64,000 nucleotides of DNA, taken from assembly GCA_025267735.1 (NCBI GenBank), contig CM046295.1, positions 13,403,167 through 13,467,166 on the forward strand, given 5' to 3'. The DNA comes from Mactra quadrangularis (lineage: Eukaryota > Mollusca > Bivalvia > Venerida > Mactridae). This document shows positions 46,231-57,009 of this stretch, piece after piece. The notes beneath the pieces were generated by a model. It searched no databases and was not told the DNA's origin. It was given only the letters and a program-made list of their open reading frames with translations. The position numbers and the translations under genes are program-made. Positions within the stretch are counted from its first letter, which is position 1. Each line of letters opens with the position of its first letter.

Positions 46231-46697
46231 ATGCAAAAAGCCCTCCATAATTCCGAAAGGAAACCCATTTTTTACGATAAACTGATTCACAAAAGCCATT
46301 GAAAAACAACTAGCTCAGTACCTGGGGGACCGGGAAGCGGACTCGAAAGTGATTAATCTAAGATGTAATAAACTAATTTGACAATCGAGCTAAAATAATT
46401 AGTATAAACTTAACTTGTCCGCGATATAGTACAGTCAGCAACTTAAGCTACTCGCTAAAAACACCCTAAGTGAGAAAGTCGATATCCGGCTTCTCTGGGC
46501 AATTGTCAGAGTAACGGGTTAGGTTTTATGCAGTAAAATTGGTTTTGGGGCCAATAATGTATGTCAGTGTCGGAAACATGAATTTCCTTTATATCGGATA
46601 CAAATAATGAACAAAATGTTTTGTTCCCATAACATATGTCGGTATAACGAGAATGTCGTTGTATCGCGATCTGACTGTATACTATAACTTGCACTGT

Positions 46698-47018
46698 AGC
46701 CTGTTCAATTACACAAAACGTTACAGAACGTTCCGTAACGATGCATTCGGAACTCTTAGGCCATTCACTGCGATTAATCTCGGACATATTTAGACGCTAT
46801 TTTGAAACTACCGGTGTTGAAGTAAACAAATATATAATCGTTTAGGCAATAAGTGTAGTTTCGTTTTTAGTCCGTAAATTTTGAAACATCACTCATTGCA
46901 TTAACGATCGCATATTTGTGTATTAGATGAGATTATTTGCAGTGAATGGCCGAGGATTTCCGAATGTATCGTTACGGAACGTTCTGTAACGTTTTGTGTA
47001 ATTGAACAGTCTACTGGT
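46698..47018. mobile_element. CCTGTTCAATTA fold-back element, full-length copy
   Basis: Left 'gtagcctgttcaattacac' and right 'gtgtaattgaacagtctac' head long inverted arms of about 75 bp that contain CGTTCCGTAACG and 'gaatggccgagg/cctaggccattc'. Interior about 170 bp, AT-rich, also found at 21020-21150. Confidence 0.85.
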
Positions 47019-47878
47019 GACTACAATGCGTAATTAGCTTTAGTATTAGCTTGTACGTATTCACGTATTAAAAAAAAGGGAAATAAACTCGGTCGCAAAT
47101 AACTTCGATTACATAACATATTTATTTACATACAATTTTATTGACATGTAATATTTAAATTTTTTGTATTGATAAAAGTAAAAATCTTATAATTTATGCA
47201 AATTTATGCAAAGTAGCTTATTAATATTCATTCTGTTAACAATTTTCTACTGAACTTTTATACATCAAAGTAATGCAGTTACAGTAAAAAACCCTCTATT
47301 AGAATTTAAGATCTCCAAAGTCATTGATCTAAATAAGAAAATAGTCTTAATAACGCGACCATTTTCTTCAATTGTGACTTTGAGACTCTCGATAAAAAAC
47401 ATCACATGGTTTTGCAGCGACTAAGATGTTCTTAATAGCGGAACTTTACCGTAGGATTAAATATGAAATGTCGAACCCTATGTACGATGAATATATCATA
47501 TTAGACGTAAAATAAATGGCATAAGTTTATAAAATTTGGGGAAACATTATAACATAGAATTTGGATTTCTTTAAGTTAAATAATTATTATATTGTTTGTT
47601 GAAAGTTGGAACTGTGTTTTATATATAGATATATGGACTTAAAACAGGTCAGTTTTATAACTTTGTTTATTCAAGGAAACTTATAGGTTTGTTACTCCAA
47701 TCCAATATTTGGGCATGTGCGATTAGATCAGTCTGTTCAGATATCGGGCAAGTTTCCGGTAGACCCTCCTCTTTGTTAGAGTGTTAAAAGTCCCTTATAT
47801 CAAATTACTGTAAATTATTACTGATATAGGGTCATGGGTGTTGAGACCACCTACCGACCATGACTTTCTATAAAGTAC
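47019..47878. other. Non-coding, no feature recognised
   Basis: AT-rich. 'aagtcccttatatcaaatta' at 47788 resembles the end of the next element. Confidence 0.45.
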
Positions 47879-48252
47879 ACAATTAGGGACTTTAGTCAGT
47901 TATCTTTCTCTGATAAAATCTGAAGCAATCCAATTGGTAAGTAGGACCTATTAGTTGGAATCCTCGGATTGTATTATTGAAGTCCTACGTAAGGATAACA
48001 AAATATTTCATCAAATATCTTTCTTGTCAATGAAGATTTGTAACAGGAGTGATGATTTTTAGATTGTTCTTTACTATAAAAATACTTAGCTTAAATTTCA
48101 AACAAATTAAATGGTTAACAAAAAAGTAATTAAAGATTAATTTTGGCAAATTGACATTGAAAAGTAAGGGTAAAATCCGAGTAATCCAATGAATTGAACC
48201 TACCTATTTGTAGAGTATACAAGGGGAAATAACTAACTAAAGTCCCTTATTG
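47879..48252. mobile_element. MITE-like element, CAATAAGGGACTTTAGT ends
   Basis: Left 'caattagggactttagtcag' and right complement 'caataagggactttagttag' are inverted over about 24 bp. A single end of the same type, 'caataagggacctgagtcag', is at about 18489. Confidence 0.7.
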
Positions 48253-48582
48253 CCGACAAAGGATAGGGTTACTTGTCTAGGGTTACAAAAGTTTTTGTCA
48301 ACTGTCCGTTATTTACATTTTAATATCGTTGTGGAGTTCCGATGCGATACGATACGTGCGATAAGGAATCACGATATATCGGTTTTACGGTGTAGCTAGG
48401 ACCATTGCATTTGTTATACATAAAGTGTTAAAGTTAAAGTAATTGCTTTGTTTATCTGTTGTTGTTTCTATCGTATACATTTAGTTCCAATTCACGGTAT
48501 AAGTTCAAAAGAAATTCCAGCAAATTCAGCTGTATTTCCGGTACTATAACTGCACCAGAGACCCCCTTATTCGTTTTTATTG

Positions 48583-48686
48583 TCATATTTTCATGAAAGG
48601 GTATTACATGTACTGAGACAGATCCAAACTGGCAACCCCTTCAGCAATTAGATTCGAAATCCCAATATGCTACCAACTGCTCTAGG
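48583..48686 (-). repeat. SINE family B, 5' fragment
   Basis: Minus strand: head remnants 'agcagttggtagca' and 'gggattt', then body to 'tttcatgaaaatatgacaat'. 3' part absent. Confidence 0.65.
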
Positions 48687-49448
48687 GAAAGGGCCGCAGC
48701 GAGTATCCTAGTACTCAGATATTCGCGATTCCGACCAGAAAATCGAGTACGAAATCTTCGGATCGCGAACTATTTTTAGAAAAAAAAAGAACATTTTCAG
48801 CTTAATTATCACTGAAAACGAGCCGCACTACAAATGAAAACTCAAACATTTTATTTACGTACTATGCACACCACTCGACTACAGAATAAATCGGAAAATA
48901 AACAATAATAATAGGAATGTTTGGAGTACATGGTTTTCCATATAGTAAAAGCTTCTGTAATTCTTCACTTTTTTGTTATTACATGTATTCCTTTATGCTT
49001 CTCCATTAACAATTGATTCGTGGTTCGATCGGATCGCCACTTGCTCAACGATCCACAGCCCTAGCTAAGGACTCAAGTTTGAAAGTATTATTTTACCGTA
49101 AGCTAAACCAAAAACATGATTTAAAACTTTACATAATTCTGATTAATATATGCATTGAGTGTTCAATGAATAGTTGGCTTTAAGACGATTAACCAAGCTG
49201 CGCTATTTGATTATTTTTGTAGCGAAAATGTGCACTCGGAGTAAGCGTTATACGGGGTTCTAATAAAAATCTCAGCGGTGAATGCAAGTCATTTAACTTG
49301 CTTTCATATGTTATAAAATAAAATTTAAATCGTTCATGCTGAGTGACATATTCAAATTTCACATTAATTATTTTACAGTGTAAACCATATAAGTAAAAAC
49401 ATTTTAGAGTTTAGATTTTATGGTGGACTATTTCTGTCATCATATAGA
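48687..49448. other. Non-coding, no feature recognised
   Basis: AT-rich; no structure identified. Confidence 0.5.
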
Positions 49449-49622
49449 AATGCTCGTAAGGTTTTCCGCCATCTTGGACGCCATCTTGAATGATTGGAAA
49501 TGTTCAAGGGTTACAGGATGGCACCCAACAGTTTTTATATTTACTACATATCAGCATTTAAAACACCAAAAACATTTTCTATGCTATCCAAATATAGGCT
49601 AAGATTTTTGCCACAAATTCTG
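49449..49622 (+). repeat. Interspersed repeat, inverted partner of 54205-54350
   Basis: 'tccgccatcttg', 'ggttacaggatggcac', 'tactacat' and 'ctatgctatccaaatatagg' are found inverted in Kv intron 4. Unclassified. Confidence 0.6.
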
Positions 49623-50534
49623 CCGGACTAATTTATCACCATTGTGTTAAAGTTATAATGTGGTAAAAAGTAAAGTAACTATTTGACCACTTAACCAATT
49701 TGTTATTAACGTGGTTATCTGGTGGCAGAAATATTCTACCATAAGTATTGAATTCGTTTTTCAAATGATGTAATTTCAGTGTTTCCGCATAAGAAATGGC
49801 CACATTTGTGTATGTTAGATACATAACAGGCAGTGATATATTTTAATCTTACGAAATTTGTCAACTAAAATGATTAATTTATTCTTTATAAGTCTGACAG
49901 TGAGAAAGTACCAAATGGTAGAGAGGCGTATATCATTATCTTCTGGATTTACATTATACGTACAAAACATTACGTATTTTACTTCTATAAAAAGTAAGGA
50001 GACATTTTCACTTTGTAGGCCTAATGAATAGCTTTTATCTAAAATTTGATCACTGTTTTATTTGAAAGACCTTTTAGTTTTGCTTTATATTTTGGTTATC
50101 ATAATAATCATAACTAGGACTACAAAAATAGCATAAAACTATATATGTTATGGAAAATAATTACAACAAACATGGTTTTGTAGGCTTCGGGATGTCAAAT
50201 GTTAAATCTGACAAATCTGATGCATTCGTGAAATAGGTTTTTCATTTTATTGCAAACCATAATTAAATGTTTAAAAACAATGATTCTGCAAAAATAATCA
50301 TCAAAATTCAAGAATTGTAGTAAATTTATGTTGTATCCAAACTTTTGGTGGGTACTGTACAGTGCCGTCCATAAAGTATGGTGACATCTTTTTGCCACCA
50401 GATACAGTTACAGTTAGTTACTTAACTAGTGAACATCTTACATTTATTTATAAATGTTTCACTATCTAAATAGTCGACAGTGAATGAAAGCCTAATAAAT
50501 TTTCATCGCACGATTTCTGTGCGGTGATATTGCT
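49623..50534. other. Non-coding upstream of the Kv exons
   Basis: AT-rich; no promoter or exon recognised. Confidence 0.45.
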
Positions 50535-50815
50535 GCAAGTAATAATTTTGCTATTAACACCATGCCGCCAAAAAGACAATTTCGCTTTTAGGACCATTCC
50601 AGTATAAAGACAATGTTGCTTTCATGACAATTTTTGCTATTTATAACATTTCCCTAATTAGACCATTCTATTATTAAAATCAGACCGCTTTTATGAATTC
50701 CGCTTTAAAGACACGCTTTATAGACAATCCGCTATTAAGACCATTTCGCTATAAAGACAATTCCGTTATTAAGACCATGTGTCTTTTAGGACCAACTATT
50801 CTTTTGGTCCTTATG
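50535..50815 (+). repeat. Degenerate 17-18-bp tandem repeat next to a Kv exon
   Basis: About 14 variants of 'ttccgctattaagaccat' alternating with 'ttcgctataaagacaa' run to within 50 bp of the Kv acceptor at 50859. Long stretches look similar to the ends of ACAGTNNAACCT-type TIR elements. Confidence 0.65.
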
Positions 50816-50859
50816 CATGTAATGTAACTTGTTTGTATTATGTTGTTTTATATTTTCAG

Positions 50860-50976
50860 GTCTAGTACCTTTAACCATGTGCCTTCAGAAAGTTTGTATC
50901 CAGATTTAACGATGAATGACGAGGACGCCGATATAGTTGCTATAAATGTTGGTGGGGTACGATTTGAAACATACAG
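50860..50976 (+). CDS. Kv exon 1 of the recognised set (T1 start)
   Basis: Acceptor TATTTTCAG at 50851-50859 and donor at 50977 (GTTAAG). The exon encodes SSTFNHVPSESLYPDLT in frame before Met at 50912, then the start of T1. Because it begins with a functional-looking acceptor, at least one exon must precede it, coding or not. Ends two bases into an Arg codon. Confidence 0.85.
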
Positions 50977-53900
50977 GTTAAGTATTGTGCTGTACGACTA
51001 TTATAGGTTACACACCACTAAATAAAATCCTTCTTTGTTAAATAAAAAATTCTCATTTTCAATGTCAAATTACAATATGACCCAGGGGTGTTAGATACCC
51101 CAAACCGTATATGGACTGAAAGATATATCTATTTGCACAAATGATCAGTTAAAGATTTCAGAAAAAGGTTACGTTACTTATAAGAAAATAAATTCGATCG
51201 AAAATTCTTACCCTGAAAACATACACGTTTTCATTCATCACAAGCCGTACAGAGTTATCTCCCCTTTTAACCACTCTTCGCGAGCAAACAAAGTAGATCC
51301 ATTGACTCTTTGCATAATTTTATAGGAAAAGCATTGCTAATATCATACATTTATTTCAATAAATAAAAGCACCTCAAATGAGGACACCAGGTACTCTCAA
51401 ATAATGAGTATGATGCATGCACGCTTTCTTTTTCCGGCAAATTACTGCTTCCGGTGAACATTTAGCGGTATGTAACCTTATAAATTTACAATTCTTTACT
51501 GTTGCTCTGGGATCGTGACATGCAACAAAATCTGACACGATGAGGTCGTGCATTCTCGTTTCCAGGGGTTATCAAGATTCTCGACTTGACGCGTATTTTC
51601 ATTAGTTTGTGTAAAGTATAGGCCTAATTCGCATGCGTTTACTCAATTTTCGTTGTGTGGCACCAGAGATTCTTCTTGATAACCTCTGGGTACGAGAATG
51701 TACAAGACGTAATAAGAGGGTGATTATAAGATTATAAAAGTGTTAGATATTTAACTTATATCATCTTTAAAAAAATAAATGATCGGTTTCAAGTCTGCTT
51801 CAATAAACATTTTTAATAGTTTCCTTCACACAAGATAACCCCTATAGTTTCTTATCGAGGGTATAGTAACGTGGGCACGTGAAAACAAACACTTATTTTT
51901 CGTCGATTTTTTTGCATCAGCCAAAACGTAGAAAAGAATGATGAAGTGTATAACACCTTCATTACTTTACTTTTTACCGAATATGTGCACATAAGCCCTC
52001 GGCTTCGATCCACCATATGATACAGGGCTGTCTGGCGGTCACTATTAGACCAGGAGGCACACAGTGGTGCTAGATGCTTATAATGATATTGTTTTTCCAT
52101 TTACAGGAAAACACTAAATAAACATGGAAACACAAGATTATCTGATAAACAATTCTTAGAGAAATTTTATGTTAAAAACAGACGTGAATATTTCTTTGAC
52201 CGAGATCCAGATATATTTAAGGTAAGTCAACAGATGCCAAATGTGTTACTTTACTAATCACATTTTTGCCTAAATTGCCATCAAACTTGGTCAGAATGCT
52301 TTTTTATGTTGTTGCTTGGATGAGTTCAATCATGGGTTACCTGGGGTAAAAAACTAGGCCACACAGCTAAAATATGGAAAAAAAACATTTTTGTTAACAC
52401 TATAATGTCAAATTGGTTTGAAGTTGATGTTTTTTAATTCTATTCTGACTCATGTATATTATTATTATTATTATATCAATGGTACTCAGGTGAGCGGTGA
52501 AGAGCCATCAAGACCCTATTGTTAACAATAAGCGTATTTTGACTCGCACGGTTCACCTAATTTTTGGTCCTGGGAAACACAAGTACTAGCTTTCATTCTC
52601 CGTAAATACATGTGTATTCGATTCACAATAATTAAATTATATCTAGGTCAAAATAGCGGAATATTTTTTCCGGATTTGCACTTTGTGTTTACTAGGCGTC
52701 GCTTAATTATCTGCCGATCGTTACATTTCACATGTTGTACTTTATAGTTAGGTAAAAACGCGGAAGAATATTTTTATAATTTACATAATATTGGCGACGC
52801 TAAATTATATGCGGACCTGAACACTTCACTTATTATATTATAATGAGGTAACAAACGCGGAAGAACATTTGTCTAATTTGCATATTTTGTTTACTAGGCG
52901 ACGCTGAATTATCTGCGGACCGGAACACTTCACTTGCCATCTTTTATCTGCGGCCCAGCAGCGAAGCTAGAACTTGAATATTGGGGAGTACCTCAACAAA
53001 AGATTGAACAATGTTGCTGGATAAATTACAACGAATGGAACTCAACTCAGGTTAGTTGCTCTAAGAATTTTGTTGTTTTAAAAGTTTTGTTGCTTTACGA
53101 AAATCAATGTTGTTGATTAAGAGAGACATGACTTTATATTCGGAATTCAAATTTTGGAGTTTTTACCTGCGGCGCAAACAATCTTTCAACGTCAAAAAGA
53201 AAACATGTGTACAAAACACAATAGGATTTAACAAGCTTTTCGTGTAACAAACTTTGTTTCTGTAGCCTGAGCACTGACTTGAGTTGTTATGTCCCGATCG
53301 ACTGTGTCTTTTTTAAATCTTAGAGTTATATTTTAAAGTACGTGTAATGTATTTTAATTTGTGGTCGATTGCCTGTCTTCACGACAAACTTTCATTAGCA
53401 ATGGACATTTGGTCTGGCAAAATGCTTTTTTACTGGATTGATGCAAAGTTTACTGGGCCATGAAATAGTAGCGACATGCTGAAATACGCAGTTTATTTTA
53501 ATTACTTCGAATAGTATAATTATCTTAAATTTGAATTAGATAAACAATACAACAACAAATAGCAATTTTTATTGAATATAGGAAATGATAGCTGTAAAAA
53601 GATGGTGGACCGCCGGACAACTCACAATTTAAAGTCACTGGACCGACGGCTATTTCTGTGGACTCGGTATACGGTCCACTGGCTAAATTGAAGACTACAT
53701 TTTTTATCTTCTTAGGGAAGGGTGGGTGAGTTTTGGTAAAGAAAATTTTATGCAAAGGCTTGCAAATGGTGGTGAAAGTTGCACATAATATGACAATAAA
53801 TGATGACATACCATGAATCAATTAAAAATAAATCTACTTTTGGTACATCTGACATTTTCAGAATGTAAACATTACCACGTGGTTCCAGGTTCATAAAAAT

Positions 53901-56311
53901 TCAACCATGAAGCTTAGCGTAGTATCGCACTACAATTTTAAGTGCAAGATTAGTACTTGTCGACAACAGTATGACTTTGTTTGGAGGTAAACTTATATAT
54001 CTTACATATTATCAATGTATATATTCTTATATTTCAGGAAGCGTTAACACGTTTAGAAAAGGACAGGAAAGTAAATATGGTAAACCCGGATGTGGTTGAT
54101 CCTAATTCTAGTTGCTGGATTAGATACAGACCTGTAGTTTGGAGGTTTATGAATAGAAGTAACTCTTCTCTTGGTGCTAAGGTAGGTACTACTGTTACTA
54201 TAGTCAGGCAGAATCATAGCCGAACCTGGATTTAAATAGCATAGGAAATGGTTTTGGTGTTTTTTGAGTGCTGGAATGTAGTAAATAAGAAAACTGGCTG
54301 GTGCCATCCTGTTACCATTGAGCATTTCCGAGCGTTCAAGATGGCGGAAATCTTACAAAATTTCAAAATACATGTCTAGAAATGATTGTTTATGCACCAA
54401 ATTGTCTAAACTACATGTTTTTCTATATATCTGAGGATTATTAAACTTGATGGCATTGAAAGCGGAATATTCTCAGCATACTGGCCCCTTTCTTCTCAAA
54501 TTAAGCATTTGGGACTTACCAATCATTAAAATGAAATTTCTTGCAAATATATCGAGGGCTTGACGGAAAACTGTCGTAACTAACATTTTTTTTTCAAAAA
54601 TGACTTTTTGATAAATTTGGCTTTAGAAATGCCAAATACATGTTCCTACCTAATTTAATCAAAACATTCCAATCATAAAGTGCATAAATTTACTTAGTTC
54701 CATGTTCGAAATAACTCCCAATTTCAGCAGAAAACTGTTGTAAGTCATAAAAAGCTTGTAAATTCAAAAAAATAGGGTTTTAGCACAGTGTACATTGTAA
54801 TAACGTAAGACATGTTATTTCTTACCCACATATCAAAAATAGTTACAGAATAACATGAGAGAAAAATGTTGAACAGTTTTTTGCTCCTTTGAAAATATGA
54901 GTAACGACAGTTTTCCGTCAAGCCCTCGATATGTTCATGACATTTACAGCTATCGGCTATCATCGGGCTACTACATGGTATCTATACATCAATTTTTCAT
55001 GGGCAATCTTTTACTTCGCTTTTTTGCAGCTTACATATTGGCGCAACTGAATTATACCAGCCTCGCATGTACACCTGGGTGAAGTGAAAGCAATCGCTGG
55101 TAAATGTTTTTGCTCAAGGGAAATATCTGTGTTACTGGTGGGGTTCGTTCAAGAAAAGTCCACGCTACCACCGAACTACTGCTCCCTTTATAAGATCAAA
55201 TTCACTTGTTTTTACCAGTTTTTGTATTTGTTTTTCTTTTTCGTTAATTTCCGATCTTTGGCATAATTTTATTTCTTTTCTATTTTTTCAGATCTTTGGT
55301 ATAATTTCTCTGCTGTTTGTTGTTGTTTCTATTTTTTCATTCCTCGCAGAAACTACAGAACCATTCGAACATTTCATTGTAAATACAGTATACAATACAT
55401 CAACCGTTACTCCACCCATTAATCTAACAACGACGCCATCTTTACCGGAAGTCGCGAAAACTGGTATAAGTTCATCTACAGAGTCAATTATTAAAAATAT
55501 CACAACCACTGTATTATTGGAAGAAAATTTAACTGTTATTGAGAACAAAGTTCGAGTGAAACACCCCGTGCTTCAAGTGATAGACTACACGTGTTTGGCC
55601 TATTTTATATTGGAGTACATCACGCGACTGGTTTTCTCACCAAAGAAAATCAAACACGCGACTTCACTGCTATCTGTAATAGACGGACTCGCCATTCTTC
55701 CAGATTTAATCGAATTTATTGTTTATTTTGCCTTACCTGACGTCAGAGGTGACGTAGACGCTGTGAATTACATCACAGTCATCCGGGTGATCAGAGTTTT
55801 GCGTATATTCCGTCTAGTCCGGCACTCGCCCGGATTGTGGATTTTAATATACACTTTACGCGCGAGTTTCAGTGAGTTGATGTTACTTGTATGGTTCATG
55901 GGACTCGGTATTCTTGTGTTTGCGTCACTAATCTACTACGTCGACGTGAGGGAAAACTTCCCAAGCATTCCGCATGGATTCTGGTGGGCGTTAATCACCA
56001 TGACTACCGTCGGTTACGGAGATATGTATCCTACAACGTTGCTAGGTAAAATTGTTGGGTCGTTGTGCGCAATGGCGGGTGTGCTAATGATCGGTTTTAC
56101 CGTACCTGCTCTAGTAAACAACTTTATGCTGTACTACAGGCACGTGCAGTTTGCAATGAAGGTTGAAGATTACGAAAAAACTCTCTCCAAGGAAGACAAA
56201 AACAAACTAAAGACTAACGTTAGATCTAATGGTGATGCATTTAACGGTAATACCATACATACGGATTATGAGTTAGAGAAATGTCCGTTGAACGCTGAAA
56301 CGTCAGCATAA
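50912..56311 (+). CDS. Voltage-gated K+ channel, Kv3/Shaw-like (five exons, 498 aa)
   Basis: A tetrameric plasma-membrane channel subunit expected to carry delayed-rectifier type K+ current. Joined exons: 50912-50976, 52107-52221, 52898-53050, 54038-54181, 55292-56311; all introns GT-AG, total 1497 bases including TAA. T1 domain spans residues 9-115 (NVGGVRFETY, FFDRDPDIF, NYLRTGTLH) with the His-x5-Cys and Cys-Cys zinc ligands that mark Kv2/3/4, not Kv1. S1 about 160-178; an ~80-residue S1-S2 segment with four N-glycosylation sites; S2 with Phe264 and Glu267, S3 Asp290 (gating charge-transfer site intact); S4 with arginines 324, 327, 330, 333, 336; filter TVGYG 398-402; S6 with TVP (429-431) where the family has PVP. 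The C-tail is short (about 50 residues). The methionine at 50912 is the first in the exon after an in-frame stretch of 17 codons, so the true start may lie further upstream (see 22531). Shaw-like by T1 and S6 end; could be a divergent or modulatory subunit. Confidence 0.93.
51551..51702. mobile_element. Hairpin MITE in Kv intron 1
   Basis: 'cattctcgtttccaggggtt' with 'atcaagattctc' at the left; right end 'cttgataacctctgggtacg' and 'agaatg' is its imperfect complement. About 150 bp. Confidence 0.7.
52107..52221 (+). CDS. Kv exon 2 (T1 middle)
   Basis: Acceptor TTTCCATTTACAG, donor GTAAGT. Completes Arg22 and encodes KTLNKHGNTRL...EYFFDRDPDIFK. The charged loop found in many Kv3 subunits is short here. 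Confidence 0.92.
52645..52897 (+). repeat. Two decayed tandem copies of the exon 3 acceptor region
   Basis: Units of 98-104 bp begin at about 52645, 52750 and 52846. Each has an 'aggta(a)...cgg(aa)gaata/aca' segment and 'ttgcat/ttacat', then the exon-like start at 52696, 52794 and (the real exon) 52898. Copy 1 keeps TTTACTAG and runs in frame without a stop for at least 18 codons but loses similarity after six. Copy 2 has lost the AG and gains a TGA at its ninth codon. Confidence 0.85.
52898..53050 (+). CDS. Kv exon 3 (T1 end, zinc ligands)
   Basis: Acceptor TTTGTTTACTAG, donor GTTAGT; 51 whole codons. Encodes ATLNYLRTGTLH, then FIC...LELEYWGVP...EQCCWINYNE. His72, Cys78 and Cys99/Cys100 correspond to the T1 zinc-binding set. 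Confidence 0.95.
54038..54181 (+). CDS. Kv exon 4 (T1-S1 linker)
   Basis: Acceptor ATATTTCAG, donor GTAGGT; 48 codons. Ends RPVVWRFMNRSNSSLGAK, equivalent to the KPKIWSLFDEPYSSNAAK-like segment before S1 in Shaw channels. Confidence 0.92.
54205..54350 (-). repeat. Interspersed repeat in Kv intron 4
   Basis: Inverse of 49449-49622 ('gtgccatcctgttacc', 'caagatggcggaa'). It starts only 24 bp after the exon 4 donor. Confidence 0.6.
54549..54932. mobile_element. 384-bp MITE with 29-bp perfect TIRs, Kv intron 4
   Basis: ATATCGAGGGCTTGACGG and the next 11 bases at the left match the complement of the right end perfectly. Interior AT-rich and non-coding. AT/TA at the edges would fit a TA target. 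No other copy in the window. Confidence 0.85.
55042..55190 (-). repeat. tRNA-headed SINE family E in Kv intron 4
   Basis: Diverged copy of 39425-39568: 'acacctgggtgaagtg', 'aatcgctggtaaatg', 'ttgctcaaggg' in the inverse orientation of the head. Confidence 0.6.
55292..56311 (+). CDS. Kv exon 5 (S1 to C-terminus)
   Basis: Acceptor TTCTATTTTTTCAG at 55278-55291. 339 codons plus TAA, encoding all six membrane segments and the pore, as commonly found for Shaker-superfamily genes with a large 3' exon. Confidence 0.95.
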   Translation: MFGIISLLFVVVSIFSFLAETTEPFEHFIVNTVYNTSTVTPPINLTTTPSLPEVAKTGISSSTESIIKNITTTVLLEENLTVIENKVRVKHPVLQVIDYTCLAYFILEYITRLVFSPKKIKHATSLLSVIDGLAILPDLIEFIVYFALPDVRGDVDAVNYITVIRVIRVLRIFRLVRHSPGLWILIYTLRASFSELMLLVWFMGLGILVFASLIYYVDVRENFPSIPHGFWWALITMTTVGYGDMYPTTLLGKIVGSLCAMAGVLMIGFTVPALVNNFMLYYRHVQFAMKVEDYEKTLSKEDKNKLKTNVRSNGDAFNGNTIHTDYELEKCPLNAETSA

Positions 56312-56726
56312 TATGTGTATGTTCGTGCGTACGTGCGGGGGTGGATGCGCACGTTATTACGTGTACGCATGCACTTGTTTACTCTACTTCCGGTTCAAGT
56401 ATTACGTATGTGTGCGCGAGTGCTTTAATTCCGCGACAAGTTCCTCTCAGTTACAGTACAGTGCATTTTCACAAAAAGTCTTACAGTACATAGTAATCGT
56501 AAGTCTAATGCGTAATTTTGCAGTTCAAAGTCAGAAGAATAATATAAATAACTATGATTAGAAATAACTATAACTTGCTTTTAATTTACGATGATAATTA
56601 TCATTTTGTAAGAAGCGCCACAGTGGTTAAAATAGACAAAATGGAATGGCAGGCAAGAAACATTAAAGAATGCTGGGAAAAGTTTCCTTGTTAATAATGC
56701 CCGTGCAATTTGACCTAAGACAGATG

Positions 56727-56732
56727 AATAAA
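56727..56732 (+). promoter_or_regulatory. Candidate polyadenylation signal of the Kv gene
   Basis: First AATAAA after the Kv stop codon, about 415 bases downstream. Confidence 0.45.
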
Positions 56733-57009
56733 TATCACACTTCCGTATCTACATTATACTACTGATAATGTGGAACTTTCATGATCATACATAGAATGTA
56801 GAAATCAGAGGCGACAATGCAAATAAGTTAATACATGCAAATGATTGTTCATTTTTGTCATTTTGTAATCTCTACACGCTATTCTAATAAGTTATTGCTC
56901 GTTTAAATAAGAGTAAAACATGGTTTGAAATTATTCACGATTTCACATAAACATTGAACATTTATGTGGGTACAAATATTCATCGATTTCTTTGTATCAA
57001 ACAAACTAC

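Noticed and set aside
55560..55630. Apparent loss of the S2 charge-transfer phenylalanine in the Kv channel
   Set aside because: On careful register (D-Y-T-C-L-A-Y-F-I-L-E) the Phe is present three residues before the conserved Glu.
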